Source: Xylocopa sonorina
Taxonomy: Eukaryota; Arthropoda; Insecta; Hymenoptera; Apidae
Length of the DNA: 64,000 nt
NCBI RefSeq assembly: GCF_050948175.1
Contig: NW_027490116.1
Location: 1,798,001-1,862,000, forward strand
Direction of reading: 5' to 3'
The notes under the pieces were generated by a model. The model saw only the letters and a program-made list of their open reading frames with translations. It was not told where the DNA came from and did no database searches. This document shows, piece after piece, positions 24,433-38,619 of the stretch. Made by a program: the position numbers and the translations under genes. Every line of letters begins with the position of its first letter. The stretch's first letter is position 1.

Positions 24433-27216
24433 ACATTCTTTTGAAGTGAATACGAGGTATACATGACACATCGCAATGAATATTATATCTTCTCATGAAA
24501 CATAGCAGTGAGATGCGATATTGCGTTTTAAGAAGCATTAGAACTCTATTGCTACGATACGTAGACACCTGCAAACGCAATTTCCTAGCATGGAAGTGTC
24601 GCATTTACATTCGTTTGAAGTGAATACGAGGTATACATGACACTCCACAATGAATATTATATCTTATCACGGAACATAGAAATGAAATGGGGCATCTCGT
24701 TTTAAGAAGCATTAGAACTCTTTTGCTACGATACGTAGACGTCTGCAAACGCTATTTCCTAGCATGGAAGTGTCGCAATTACATTCTTTTGATGTGAATA
24801 CGAGATATACATGACACTTCGCAATGAATATTATATCTTCTCACAAAACATAGCAGTGAGATGCGATATCGCGTTTTAAGAAGCATTAGAACTCTATTGC
24901 TACGATACGTAGGCACCTGCAAACGCTATTTCCTAGCATGGAAGTGTCGCATTTACATTCGTTTGAAGTGAATACGAGATATACATGACACTTCTCAATG
25001 AATATTATATCTTATCATGAAACATAGAAATGAAATGAGGCATCTCGTTTTGTGAAGCATTAGAACTCTATTGCTACGATACGTAGACATCTGCAAACGC
25101 TATTTCCTAGCATGGACGTGTCGCATTTACATTCGTTTGAAGTGAATACGAGATATACATGACACTTCGCAATGAATATTATATCTTATCATGAAACATA
25201 GGAATGAGGTGCTATATCGCGTTTTGAGAAGCACTAGAACTCTATTGCTACGATACGTAGACATCTGCAAACGCTATTTCCTAGCATGGAAGTGTCGCAT
25301 TAACATTCTTTTGAAGTGAATACGAGGTATACATGACACATCGCAATGAATATTATATCTTATCATGAAACATAAAAGTGAGATGCGATATCGCGTTCTA
25401 AGAAGCATTAGAACTCTATTGCTACGATACGTAGACATCTGCAAAGGCTATTCCCTAGCATGGAAGGGTCGCATTTACTTTCTTTTGAAGTGAGTACGAG
25501 GTATACATAACACTCCATAATGAATATTATATCTTATCATGAAACATAGGAATGAGGTGCTATATCGCGTTCTGAGAAGCATTAGAACTCTATTGCTAAT
25601 ATACGTAGACATCTGCAAACTCTATTTCCTAGCAACGAAATTTCGCACTTACATTCCACTGAAGTGAATACGAGGTATACATAACATTACACAATGAATA
25701 GTATATCTTATTACGAAACATAGAAATGAAATACGACATCTCGTTTTAAGAAGCATTAGTACTGTATTGCTGTGATACGTAGACATCTGCAAACGCTATT
25801 TCCTAGCATGGAAGTGTCGCATTTACATTCATTTGAAGTGAATACGAGGTATACATGACACTTCGCAATGAATATTATATCTTATCATGAAACATAAAAG
25901 TGAGATGCGATATCGCGTTCTAAGAAGCATTAGAACTCTATTGCTACGATACGTGGACATCTGCAAAGGCTATTCCCTAGCATGGAAGGGTCGCATTTAC
26001 TTTCATTTGAAGTGAGTACGAGGTATACATAACACTCCATAATGAATATTATATCTTATCATGAAACATAGCAGTGAGATGCGATATCGCGTTTTAAGAA
26101 GCATTAGAACTCTATTGCTACGATACGTAGACATCTGCAAACGCTATTTCCCAGCATGGAAGTGTCGCATTTACATTCGTTTGAAGTGAATACGAGATAT
26201 ACATGACACTTCGCAATGAATATTATATCTTATCATGAAACATAGGAATGAGGTGCTATATCGCGTTTTGAGAAGCATTAGAACTCTACTGCTACGATGC
26301 GTAGACATCTGCAAACGCTATTTCCTAGCATGGAAGTGTCGCATTTACATTCGTTTGAAGTGAATACGAGATATACATGACACTTCGCAATAAATATTAT
26401 ATCTTATCATGAAACATAGGAATGAGGTGCTATATCGCGTTTTGAGAAGCATTAGAACTCTATTGCTACGATACGTAGACATCTGCAAACGCTATTTCCT
26501 AGCATGGAAGTGTCGCATTTACATTCTTTTGAAGTGAATACGAGGTATACATTACACTTCGCAATGAATATTATATCTTATCATGAAACATAAAAGTGAG
26601 ATGCGATATCGCGTTCTAAGAAGCATTAGAACTCTATTGCTACGATACGTAGACATCTGCAAAGCCTATTCCCTAGCATGGAAGGGTCGCATTTACTTTC
26701 TCTTGAAGTGAGTACGAAGTATACATATCACTCCATAATGAATATTATATCTTCTCATGAAACATAGCAGTGAGATGCGATATCGCGTTTTAAGAAGCAT
26801 TAGAACTCTATTGCTACGATACGTAGACATCTGCAAACGCTATTTCCTAGCATGGAAGTGTCGCATTTACATTCGTTTGAAGTGAATTCGAGGTATACAT
26901 GACACTTCGCAATGAATATTATATCTTATAATGAAACATAGAATTGAGATTCGATATCGCGTTTTAAGAAGCATTAGAACTCTATTGGCTCGACGCGTAG
27001 ACATCTGCAGACGCTATTTCCTAGCATGGAAGTGTCGCATTTACATTCTTTTGAAGTGAATACGAGGTATACCTGACACTTCGCGATGAATATTATATCT
27101 TATCACGAAGCATATAAATGAGATGCGATATTGCGATTTAAGTAGCATCAGAACTCTATTGCTACGACACGTAGACATCTGCAAACGCTATTTCCTAGCA
27201 AGGAATAGACGCATTT
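24433..27216. repeat. 16-monomer unit (2,784 bp), copy 1
   Basis: The landmark AGACGTCTGCAAACG at 24,737 recurs at 27,521, exactly 2,784 bp (16 x 174) on. The unit contains GATATTGCG, CACTCCACAATG with GAAATGGGGCATCTCG, CAATTACATTC, a three-monomer fragment of the 8-monomer unit (GGCACCTGC to GCATTAACATTC), a C/B trio with TAGCAACGAAATTTC, and a divergent tail with GGCTCGACGCG and GAATAGACGC. It mixes young and old monomer types in a fixed order. Confidence 0.9.
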
Positions 27217-30037
27217 ACATTCTTTTGAAGTGAATACGAGGTATACATGACACATCGCAATGAATATTATATCTTCTCATGAAACATAGCAGTGAGATGC
27301 GATATTGCGTTTTAAGAAGCATTAGAACTCTATTGCTACGATACGTAGACACCTGCAAACGCAATTTCCTAGCATGGAAGTGTCGCATTTACATTCGTTT
27401 GAAGTGAATACGAGGTATACATGACACTCCACAATGAATATTATATCTTATCACGGAACATAGAAATGAAATGGGGCATCTCGTTTTAAGAAGCATTAGA
27501 ACTCTTTTGCTACGATACGTAGACGTCTGCAAACGCTATTTCCTAGCATGGAAGTGTCGCAATTACATTCTTTTGATGTGAATACGAGATATACATGACA
27601 CTTCGCAATGAATATTATATCTTCTCACAAAACATAGCAGTGAGATGCGATATCGCGTTTTAAGAAGCATTAGAACTCTATTGCTACGATACGTAGGCAC
27701 CTGCAAACGCTATTTCCTAGCATGGAAGTGTCGCATTTACATTCGTTTGAAGTGAATACGAGATATACATGACACTTCTCAATGAATATTATATCTTATC
27801 ATGAAACATAGAAATGAAATGAGGCATCTCGTTTTGTGAAGCATTAGAACTCTATTGCTACGATACGTAGACATCTGCAAACGCTATTTCCTAGCATGGA
27901 CGTGTCGCATTTACATTCGTTTGAAGTGAATACGAGATATACATGACACTTCGCAATGAATATTATATCTTATCATGAAACATAGGAATGAGGTGCTATA
28001 TCGCGTTTTGAGAAGCACTAGAACTCTATTGCTACGATACGTAGACATCTGCAAACGCTATTTCCTAGCATGGAAGTGTCGCATTAACATTCTTTTGAAG
28101 TGAATACGAGGTATACATGACACATCGCAATGAATATTATATCTTATCATGAAACATAAAAGTGAGATGCGATATCGCGTTCTAAGAAGCATTAGAACTC
28201 TATTGCTACGATACGTAGACATCTGCAAAGGCTATTGCCTAGCATGGAAGGGTCGCATTTACTTTCTTTTGAAGTGAGTACGAGGTATACATAACACTCC
28301 ATAATGAATATTATATCTTATCATGAAACATAGGAATGAGGTGCTATATCGCGTTCTGAGAAGCATTAGAACTCTATTGCTAATATACGTAGACATCTGC
28401 AAACTCTATTTCCTAGCAACGAAATTTCGCACTTACATTCCACTGAAGTGAATACGAGGTATACATAACATTACACAATGAATAGTATATCTTATTACGA
28501 AACATAGAAATGAAATACGACATCTCGTTTTAAGAAGCATTAGTACTGTATTGCTGTGATACGTAGACATCTGCAAACGCTATTTCCTAGCATGGAAGTG
28601 TCGCATTTACATTCATTTGAAGTGAATACGAGGTATACATGACACTTCGCAATGAATATTATATCTTATCATGAAACATAAAAGTGAGATGCGATATCGC
28701 GTTCTAAGAAGCATTAGAACTCTATTGCTACGATACGTGGACATCTGCAAAGGCTATTCCCTAGCATGGAAGGGTCGCATTTACTTTCATTTGAAGTGAG
28801 TACGAGGTATACATAACACTCCATAATGAATATTATATCTTATCATGAAACATAGCAGTGAGATGCGATATCGCGTTTTAAGAAGCATTAGAACTCTATT
28901 GCTACGATACGTAGACATCTGCAAACGCTATTTCCCAGCATGGAAGTGTCGCATTTACATTCGTTTGAAGTGAATACGAGATATACATGACACTTCGCAA
29001 TGAATATTATATCTTATCATGAAACATAGGAATGAGGTGCTATATCGCGTTTTGAGAAGCATTAGAACTCTACTGCTACGATGCGTAGACATCTGCAAAC
29101 GCTATTTCCTAGCATGGAAGTGTCGCATTTACATTCGTTTGAAGTGAATACGAGATATACATGACACTTCGCAATAAATATTATATCTTATCATGAAACA
29201 TAGGAATGAGGTGCTATATCGCGTTTTGAGAAGCATTAGAACTCTATTGCTACGATACGTAGACATCTGCAAACGCTATTTCCTAGCATGGAAGTGTCGC
29301 ATTTACATTCTTTTGAAGTGAATACGAGGTATACATTACACTTCGCAATGAATATTATATCTTATCATGAAACATAAAAGTGAGATGCGATATCGCGTTC
29401 TAAGAAGCATTAGAACTCTATTGCTACGATACGTAGACATCTGCAAAGCCTATTCCCTAGCATGGAAGGGTCGCATTTACTTTCTCTTGAAGTGAGTACG
29501 AAGTATACATATCACTCCATAATGAATATTATATCTTCTCATGAAACATAGCAGTGAGATGCGATATCGCGTTTTAAGAAGCATTAGAACTCTATTGCTA
29601 CGATACGTAGACATCTGCAAACGCTATTTCCTAGCATGGAAGTGTCGCATTTACATTCGTTTGAAGTGAATTCGAGGTATACATGACACTTCGCAATGAA
29701 TATTATATCTTATAATGAAACATAGAATTGAGATTCGATATCGCGTTTTAAGAAGCATTAGAACTCTATTGGCTCGACGCGTAGACATCTGCAGACGCTA
29801 TTTCCTAGCATGGAAGTGTCGCATTTACATTCTTTTGAAGTGAATACGAGGTATACCTGACACTTCGCGATGAATATTATATCTTATCACGAAGCATATA
29901 AATGAGATGCGATATTGCGATTTAAGTAGCATCAGAACTCTATTGCTACGACACGTAGACATCTGCAAACGCTATTTCCTAGCAAGGAATAGACGCATTT
30001 ACATTCTTTTGAAGTGAATACGAGGTATACATGACAC
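27217..30037. repeat. 16-monomer unit (2,784 bp), copy 2
   Basis: This copy repeats 24,433-27,216 in the same order. The one difference I saw by eye is GGCTATTGCCTAG here (28,231) against GGCTATTCCCTAG in copy 1 (25,447). Near-identity over 2.8 kb implies a very recent duplication, or an assembly duplication that should be excluded. A third copy does not follow directly: after 30,037 the sequence reads GACACTTCGC instead of GACACATCGC. Confidence 0.9.
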
Positions 30038-30721
30038 TTCGCAATGAATATTATATCTTATCATGAAACATAGAAGAGAGATGCGATATCGCGACATAAG
30101 TAGCATTAGAACTCTATTGCTACGATATGTAGACATCTGAATACGCTATTTCCTAGCAAGGAAGGGTCGCATTTACATTCGTTTGGAGTGAATACGAGGT
30201 ATACATGACACTTCGCAATGAACATTATATCTTATCATGTAACATAGAAATGAGATGCGATATCGCGTTTTAAGAAGCATTAGAACTCTATTGCTACGAT
30301 ACGTAGACACCTGCAAACGCTATTTCCTAGCATGGAAGTGTCGCATTTACATTCGTTTGAAGTGAATACGAGATATACATGACACTTCTCAATGAATATT
30401 ATATCTTATCATGAAACATAGAAATGAAATGAGGCATCTCGTCTTGTGAAGCATTAGAACTATATTGCTACGATACGTAGACATCAGCAAACGCTATTTC
30501 CTAGCATGGAAGTGTCGCATTTCCATTCATTTGAAGTGAATACGAGGTATACATGACACTTCGAAATGAATATTATACCTTATCATGAAACATAGAAGAG
30601 TGATGCGATATCGCGTTTTAGGAAGCATTGGAACTCTATTGCTACGATACGTAGACATCTGCAAACGCTATTTCCTAGCATGGAAGTGTCGCATTTACAT
30701 TCGTTTGAAGTGAATACGAGA
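30038..30721. repeat. Rearranged continuation of the 16-monomer unit
   Basis: It carries TTTGGAGTG, GAACATTATATC and a GACACCTGC monomer that lies 15 monomers after its relative in copy 2 (27,696 to 30,306), followed by an extra monomer with TTTCCATTCATTTG. By 30,865 the spacing is back to 16 monomers. The part from 29,330 to about 30,590 recurs at 33,158-34,419, 22 monomers away. Confidence 0.75.
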
Positions 30722-32530
30722 TATACATGACACTTCGCAATGAATATTATATCTTATCATGAAACATAGGAATGAGGTGCTATATCGCGTTTTGAGAAGC
30801 ACTAGAACTCTATTGCTACGATACGAAGACATCTGCAAACGCTATTTCCTAGCATGGAAGTGTCGCATTAACATTCTTTTGAAGTGAATACGAGGTATAC
30901 ATGACACATCGCAATGAATATTATATCTTATCATGAAACATAAAAGTGAGATGCGATATCGCGTTCTAAGAAGCATTAGAACTCTATTGCTACGATACGT
31001 AGACATCTGCAAAGGCTATTCCCTAGCATGGAAGGGTCGCATTTACTTTCTTTTGAAGTGAGTACGAGGTATACATAACACTCCATAATGAATATTATAT
31101 CTTATCATGAAACATAGGAATGAGGTGCTATATCGCGTTCTGAGAAGCATTAGAACTCTATTGCTAATATATGTAGACATCTGCAAACTCTATTTCCTAG
31201 CAACGAAATTTCGCACTTACATTCCACTGAAGTGAATACGAGGTATACATAACATTACACAATGAATAGTATATCTTATTACGAAACATAGAAATGAAAT
31301 ACGACATCTCGTTTTAAGAAGCATTAGTACTGTATTGCTGTGATACGTAGACATCTGCAAACGCTATTTCCTAGCATGGAAGTGTCGCATTTACATTCAT
31401 TTGAAGTGAATACGAGGTATACATGACACTTCGCAATGAATATTATACCTTATCATGAAACATAGAAAGGAGATGCGATATCGCGTTTAAGGAAGCATTG
31501 GAACTCTATTGCTGCGATACGTAGACATCTGCAAACGCTATTTCCTAGCAAGGAAGTGTCGCATTTACATTCTTGTGAAGAGAAATCGAGGTATACATGA
31601 CACTTCGCAATGAATATTATATCTTATCATGAAACATAGGAATGAGGTGCTATATCGCGTTTTGAGAAGCACTAGAACTCTATTGCTACGATACGAAGAC
31701 ATCTGCAAACGCTATTTCCTAGCATGGAAGTGTCGCATTAACATTCTTTTGAAGTGAATACGAGGTATACATGACACATCGCAATGAATATTATATCTTA
31801 TCATGAAACATAAAAGTGAGATGCGATATCGCGTTCTAAGAAGCATTAGAACTCTATTGCTACGATACGTAGACATCTGCAAAGGCTATTCCCTAGCATG
31901 GAAGGGTCGCATTTACTTTCTTTTGAAGTGAGTACGAGGTATACATAACACTCCATAATGAATATTATATCTTATCATGAAACATAGGAATGAGGTGCTA
32001 TATCGCGTTCTGAGAAGCATTAGAACTCTATTGCTAATATATGTAGACAACTGCAAACTCTATATCCTAGCAACGAAATTTCGCACTTACATTCCACTGA
32101 AGTGAATACGAGGTATACATAACATTACACAATGAATAGTATATCTTATTACGAAACATAGAAATGAAATACGACATCTCGTTTTAAGAAGCATTAGTAC
32201 TGTATTGCTGTGATACGTAGACATCTGCAAACGCTATTTCCTAGCATGGAAGTGTCGCATTTACATTCATTTGAAGTGAATACGAGGTATACATGACACT
32301 TCGCAATGAATATTATACCTTATCATGAAACATAGAAAGGAGATGCGATATCGCGTTTAAGGAAGCATTGGAACTCTATTGCTGCGATACGTAGAAATCT
32401 GCAAATGCTATTTCCTAGCAAGGAAGTGTCGCATTTACATTCTTGTGAAGAGAAATCGAGGTATACATGACACTTCGCAATGAATATTATATCTTATCAT
32501 GAAACATAGGAATGAGGTGCTATATCGCGT
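30722..32530. repeat. 5-monomer tandem duplication (870 bp)
   Basis: Copies are 30,722-31,591 and 31,592-32,530. GCATTAACATTC lies at 30,865 and 31,735, 870 bp apart, and both copies share the private GATACGAAGAC and TAATATATGTAGAC. Copy 2 has added changes such as GACAACTGC, CTATATCCTAG and GTAGAAATCTGC. The order of the five monomers is a piece of the 16-monomer unit joined to a CTTGTGAAGAGAAATCG monomer. Confidence 0.85.
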
Positions 32531-33151
32531 TTTTAGAAGCACTAGAACTCTATTGCTACGATACGTAGGCATCTGCAAACGCTATTTCCTAGCATGGAAG
32601 TGTCGCATTTACATTCTTTTGAAGTGAATACGAGGTATACATGACACTTCGCAATGAATATTATATCTTATCATGAAACATAAAAGTGAGATGCGATATC
32701 GCGTTCTAAGAAGCATTAGAACTCTATTGCTACGATACGTAGACATCTGCAAAGGCTATTCCCTAGCATGGAAGGGTCGCATTCACTTTCTTTTGAAGTG
32801 AGTACGAGGTATACATAACACTCCATAATGAATATTATATCTTATCATGAAACATAGCAGTGAGATGCGATATCGCGTTTTAAGAAGCATTAGAACTCTA
32901 TTGCTACGATACGTAGACATCTGCAAACGCTATTTCCTAGCATGGAAGTGTCGTGTTTACATTCATTTGAAGTGAATACGAGGTATACATGACACTTCGC
33001 TATGAATATCATACCTTATCATGAAACATAGAAGAGTGATGCGATATCGCGTTTTAGGAAGCATTGGAACTCTATTGCTGCGATACGTAGACATCTGCAA
33101 ACGCTATTCCCTAGCATGCAAGTGTCGCATTTACATTCTTTTGATGTGAAT
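32531..33151. repeat. Young A and C monomers between duplicated blocks
   Basis: These 3.5 monomers (GGCTATTCCCTAG, GTGTCGTGTTTAC, CGCTATGAATATC, GAAGAGTGATGC) resemble 720-950 near the window start. They link the 5-monomer duplication to the 9-monomer-spaced block. No gene or other feature is visible. Confidence 0.65.
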
Positions 33152-34718
33152 ACGAGGTATACATTACACTTCGCAATGAATATTATATCTTATCATGAAA
33201 CATAAAAGTGAGATGCGATATCGCGTTCTAAGAAGCATTAGAACTCTATTGCTACGATACGTAGACACCTGCAAAGCCTATTCCCTAGCATGGAAGGGTC
33301 GCATTTACTTTCTCTTGAAGTGAGTACGAGGTATACATATCACTCCATAATGAATATTATATCTTCTCATGAAACATAGCAGTGAGATGCGATATCGCGT
33401 TTTAAGAAGCATTAGAACTCTATTGCTACGATACGTAGACATCTGCAAACGCTATTTCCTAGCATGGAAGTGTCGCATTTACATTCGTTTGAAGTGAATT
33501 CGAGGTATACATGACACTTCGCAATGAATATTATATCTTATAATGAAACATAGAATTGAGATTCGATATCGCGTTTTAAGAAGCATTAGAACTCTATTGG
33601 CTCGACGCGTAGACATCTGCAGACGCTATTTCCTAGCATGGAAGTGTCGCATTTACATTCTTTTGAAGTGAATACGAGGTATACCTGACACTTCGCGATG
33701 AATATTATATCTTATCACGAAGCATATAAATGAGATGCGATATTGCGATTTAAGTAGCATCAGAACTCTATTGCTACGACACGTAGACATCTGCAAACGC
33801 TATTTCCTAGCAAGGAATAGACGCATTTACATTCTTTTGAAGTGAATACGAGGTATACATGACACTTCGCAATGAATATTATATCTTATCATGAAACATA
33901 GAAGAGAGATGCGATATCGCGATATAAGTAGCATTAGAACTCTATTGCTACGATATGTAAGACATCTGAATACGCTATTTCCTAGCAAGGAAGGGTCGCA
34001 TTTACATTCGTTTGGAGTGAATACGAGGTATACATGACACTTCGCAATGAACATTATATCTTATCATGTAACATAGAAATGAGATGCGATATCGCGTTTT
34101 AAGAAGCATTAGAACTCTATTGCTACGATACGTAGACACCTGCAAACGCTATTTCCTAGCATGGAAGTGTCGCATTTACATTCGTTTGAAGTGAATACGA
34201 GATATACATGACACTTCTCAATGAATATTATATCTTATCATGAAACATAGAAATGAAATGAGGCATCTCGTCTTGTGAAGCATTAGAACTCTATTGCTAC
34301 GATACGTAGACATCAGCAAACGCTATTTCCTAGCATGGAAGTGTCGCATTTCCATTCATTTGAAGTGAATACGAGGTATACATGACACTTCGAAATGAAT
34401 ATTATACCTTATCATGAAACATAGAAAGGAGATGCGATATCGCGTTTAAGGAAGCATTGGAACTCTATTGCTGCGATACGTAGACATCTGCAAACGCTAT
34501 TTCCTAGCAAGGAAGTGTCGCATTTACATTCTTGTGAAGAGAAATCGAGGTATACATGACACTTCGCAATGAATATTATATCTTATCATGAAACATAGGA
34601 ATGAGGTGCTATATCGCGTTTTTAGAAGCACTAGAACTCTATTGCTACGATACGTAGACATCTGCAAACGCTATTTCCTAGCATGGAAGTGTCGCATTTA
34701 CATTCTTTTGAAGTGAAT
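33152..34718. repeat. Block G, third occurrence, with extension
   Basis: A block of about 840 bp beginning TACATTACACTTCGC occurs at 26,548, 29,332, 33,160 and 34,727. It runs through CTATTGGCTCGACGCG, TACCTGACACTTCGCG, GATATTGCGATTTAAGTAG and GAATAGACGC. From the second to the third occurrence the spacing is 3,828 bp (22 x 174), and the match extends to about 34,419, beyond the block. The third and fourth are 9 monomers apart, plus one inserted base. Confidence 0.85.
33958..33960. other. Single-base insertion in the array phase
   Basis: This copy of block G reads TATGTAAGACATC where the copies at 30,130 and 35,520 read TATGTAGACATC. AGCATT shifts from remainder 0 (33,756) to remainder 1 (34,105) modulo 174. 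The extra base opens the 75-codon minus-strand frame at 33,827-34,054, which is not a gene. Confidence 0.9.
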
Positions 34719-35560
34719 ACGAGGTATACATTACACTTCGCAATGAATATTATATCTTATCATGAAACATAAAAGTGAGATGCGATATCGCGTTCTAAGA
34801 AGCATTAGAACTCTATTGCTACGATACGTAGACATCTGCAAAGCCTATTCCCTAGCATGGAAGGGTCGCATTTACTTTCTCTTGAAGTGAGTACGAGGTA
34901 TACATATCACTCCATAATGAATATTATATCTTCTCATGAAACATAGCAGTGAGATGCGATATCGCGTTTTAAGAAGCATTAGAACTCTATTGCTACGATA
35001 CGTAGACATCTGCAAACGCTATTTCCTAGCATGGAAGTGTCGCATTTACATTCGTTTGAAGTGAATTCGAGGTATACATGACACTTCGCAATGAATATTA
35101 TATCTTATAATGAAACATAGAATTGAGATTCGATATCGCGTTTTAAGAAGCATTAGAACTCTATTGGCTCGACGCGTAAACATCTGCAGACGCTATTTCC
35201 TAGCATGGAAGTGTCGCATTTACATTCTTTTCAAGTGAATACGAGGTATACCTGACACTTCGCGATGAATATTATATCTTATCACGAAACATATAAATGA
35301 GATGCGATATTGCGATTTAAGTAGCATCAGAACTCTATTGCTACGACACGTAGACATCTGCAAACGCTATTTCCTAGCAACGAATAGACGCATTTACATT
35401 CTTTTGAAGTGAATACGAGGTATACATGACACTTCGCAATGAATATTATATCTTATCATGAAACATAGAAGAGAGATGCGATATCGCGATATAAGTAGCA
35501 TTAGAACTCTATTGCTACGATATGTAGACATCTGAATACGCTATTTCCTAGCAAGGAAGT
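34719..35560. repeat. Block G, fourth occurrence
   Basis: It matches 33,152-33,995 at 9 monomers (1,566 bp, plus one base). Differences include CGTAAACATC for CGTAGACATC, TTTTCAAGTG for TTTTGAAGTG, and TAGCAACGAATAG for TAGCAAGGAATAG. The right edge is where TTTGGAGTG in the other copy becomes TTTGAAGTG here. Confidence 0.82.
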
Positions 35561-36895
35561 GTCGCATTTACATTCGTTTGAAGTGAATACGAGATATACA
35601 TGACACTTCGCAATGAATATTATATCTTATCATGAAACATAGGAATGAGGTGCTATATCGCGTTTTGAGAAGCACTAGAACTCTATTGCTACGATACGTA
35701 GACATCTGCAAACGCTATTTCCTAGCATGGAAGTGTCGCATTAACATTCTTTTGAAGTGAATACGAGGTATACATGACACATCGCAAAGAATATTATATC
35801 TTATCATGAAACATAAAAGTGTGATGCGATATCGCGTCCTAAGAAGCATTAGAACTCTATTTCTACGATACGTAGACATCTGCAAAGGCTATTCCCTAGC
35901 ATGGAAGGGTCGCATTTACTTTCTTTTGAAGTGAGTACGAGGTATACATAACACTCCATAATGAATATTATATCTTATCATGAAACATAGGAATGAGGTG
36001 CTATATCGCGTTCTGAGAAGCATTAGAACTCTATTGCTAATATACGTAGACATCTGCAAACTCTATTTCCTAGCAACGAAATTTCGCACTTACATTCCAC
36101 TGAAGTGAATACGAGGTATACATAACATTACACAATGAATAGTATATCTTATTACGAAACATAGAAATGAAATACGACATCTCGTTTTAAGAAGCATTAG
36201 TACTGTATTGCTGTGATACGTAGACATCTGCAAACGCTATTTCCTAGCATGGAAGTGTCGCATTTACATTCATTTGAAGTGAATACGAGGTATACATGAC
36301 ACTTCGCAATGAATATTATACCTTATCATGAAACATAGAAAGGAGATGCGATATCGCGTTTAAGGAAGCATTGGAACTCTATTGCTGCGATACGTAGACA
36401 TCTGCAAACGCTATTTCCTAGCAAGGAAGTGTCGCATTTACATTCTTGTGAAGAGAAATCGAGGTATACATGACACTTCGCAATGAATATTATATCTTAT
36501 CATGAAACATAAAAGTGAGATGCGATATCGCGTTCTAAGAAGCATTAGAACTCTATTGCTACGATACGTAGACATCTGCAAAGCCTATTCCCTAGCATGG
36601 AAGGGTCGCATTTACTTTCTCTTGAAGTGAGTACGAGGTATACATATCACTCCATAATGAATATTATATCTTCTCATGAAACATAGCAGTGAGATGCGAT
36701 ATCGCGTTTTAAGAAGCATTAGAACTCTATTGCTACGATACGTAGACATCTGCAAACGCTATTTCCTAGCATGGAAGTGTCGCATTTACATTCGTTTGAA
36801 GTGAATTCGAGGTATACATGACACTTCGCAATGAATATTATATCTTATAATGAAACATAGAATTGAGATTCGATATCGCGTTTTAAGAAGCATTA
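35561..36895. repeat. Fragment of the 16-monomer unit, 28 monomers from its match
   Basis: GCATTAACATTC at 35,738 lies 4,873 bp (28 x 174, plus the one inserted base) after 30,865. The match covers about 35,530-36,480 against 30,660-31,605, through the C/B trio and the CTTGTGAAGAGAAATCG monomer. A short piece of block G (CATAAAAGTGAG to GAATTGAGATTCG) follows at 36,506-36,880. It then enters the divergent island. Confidence 0.78.
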
Positions 36896-38619
36896 GATCT
36901 CTCTGGCCTCGATGCGGAGATATCTGCAAACGCTATTACCTAGCATGGAAGTGCCGCACTTACATTCTTTTGAATTGAATACGAGGTATACATGACACTT
37001 CGCAATGAATATTATATCTTATCACGAAACATAGAAATGAGATGCGATATTGCGATTTAAGTAGCGTTAGAACTCTATTGCTACGATACGTAGACATCTG
37101 CAAACGCTATTTCCTAGCATGGAAGTGTCGCATTTACATTCGTTTGAAGTGAATTCGAGGTATACATGACACTTCGCAATGAATATTATATCTTATAATG
37201 AAACATAGAATTGAGATTCGATATCGCGTTTTAAGAAGCATTAGAACTCTATTGGCTCGACGCGTAGACATCTGAATACGCCATTTCCTAGCAAGGAAGT
37301 GTCGCATTTACATTCGTTTGGAGTGAATACGAGGTATACATGACACTTCGCAATGAACAGTATATCTTATCATGTAACATAGAAACGAGATGCGATATCG
37401 CGTTTTAAGAAGCATTAGAACTCTATTGCTACGATACGTAGACAGCTGCAAACGCTATTTCCTAGCATGGAAGTGTCGCATTTACATTCGTTTGAAGTGA
37501 ATACGAGGTATACATGACACTCCACAATGAATATTATATCTTATCACGGAACATAGAAATGAAATGGGGCATCTCGTTTTAAGAAGCATTAGAACTCTAT
37601 TGCTACGATACGTAGACGTCTGCAAACGCTATTTCCTAGCATGGAAGTGTCGCAATTACATTCTTTTGATGTGAATACGAGATATACATGACACTTCGCA
37701 ATGAATATTATACCTTATCATGAAACATAGAAGAGTGATGCGATATCGCGTTTTACGAAGCATTGGAACTCTATTGCTACGATACGTAGACATCTGCAAA
37801 CGCTATTTCCTAGTATGGAAGTGTCGCATTTACATTCTTTTGAAGTGAATACGAGGTGTACATGACACTCCGCAATGAATATTATATCTTATCAGGAAAC
37901 TTAGAAATGAGATGCGAAATCGCGTTTTGAGAAGCATTAGAACTCTGTTGCTTCGATACCTAGATATCTGCAAACGCTACTTCCTAGCAAGGAAGTGTCG
38001 CATTTATATCCTTTTGAGGTGAATACGAGGTATACATAACATTGCACAATGAATATTATATCTTATCATGAAACATAGAAATGATATGCGATATCGCGAT
38101 ATACGGTGCATTAGAACTCTATTGCTTCGATAGGTGGACATTTGCAAACGCTATTTCCTAGCAAGCAATAGTCGCATTTACATTCTTTTGGAGTGAATAC
38201 GAGGTATACATGACACTTCGCAATGAATGTTATATCTTATCACGAAACATATAAATGAGATGCGATATCGCAGTTTAAGTAGCATCAGAACTCTATTTCT
38301 ACGATACGTAGACATCTGCAAACCCTATTTCCTATCAAGCAGTAGTCGCATTTACATTCTTTTGAAGTGAATACGAGGTATACATGACACTTCGCAATGA
38401 ATATTATATCTTATCACGAAACATATAAATGAGATGCGGTATTGCGATTTAAGTAGCATTAGAACTCTATTGCTACGATACGTAGACATCTGCAAACGCT
38501 ATTTCCCAGCAAGCAGTAGTCGCATTTACTTTCTTTTGAATTGAAAACGAGGTGTACATGACACTCCGCAATGAATATTATATCTTATCAGGAAACTTAG
38601 AAATGAGATGCGATATCGC

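Noticed and set aside
24404..24604. 66-codon minus-strand open frame
   Set aside because: It is satellite sequence in which substitutions happen to remove a stop codon. The translated text repeats itself at the monomer length (58 codons), there is no recognisable domain, and related monomers elsewhere are closed.
33827..34054. 75-codon minus-strand open frame
   Set aside because: It depends on the one-base insertion at about 33,959 in one copy of block G. The sister copies at 30.1 kb and 35.5 kb lack the insertion. Not a gene.
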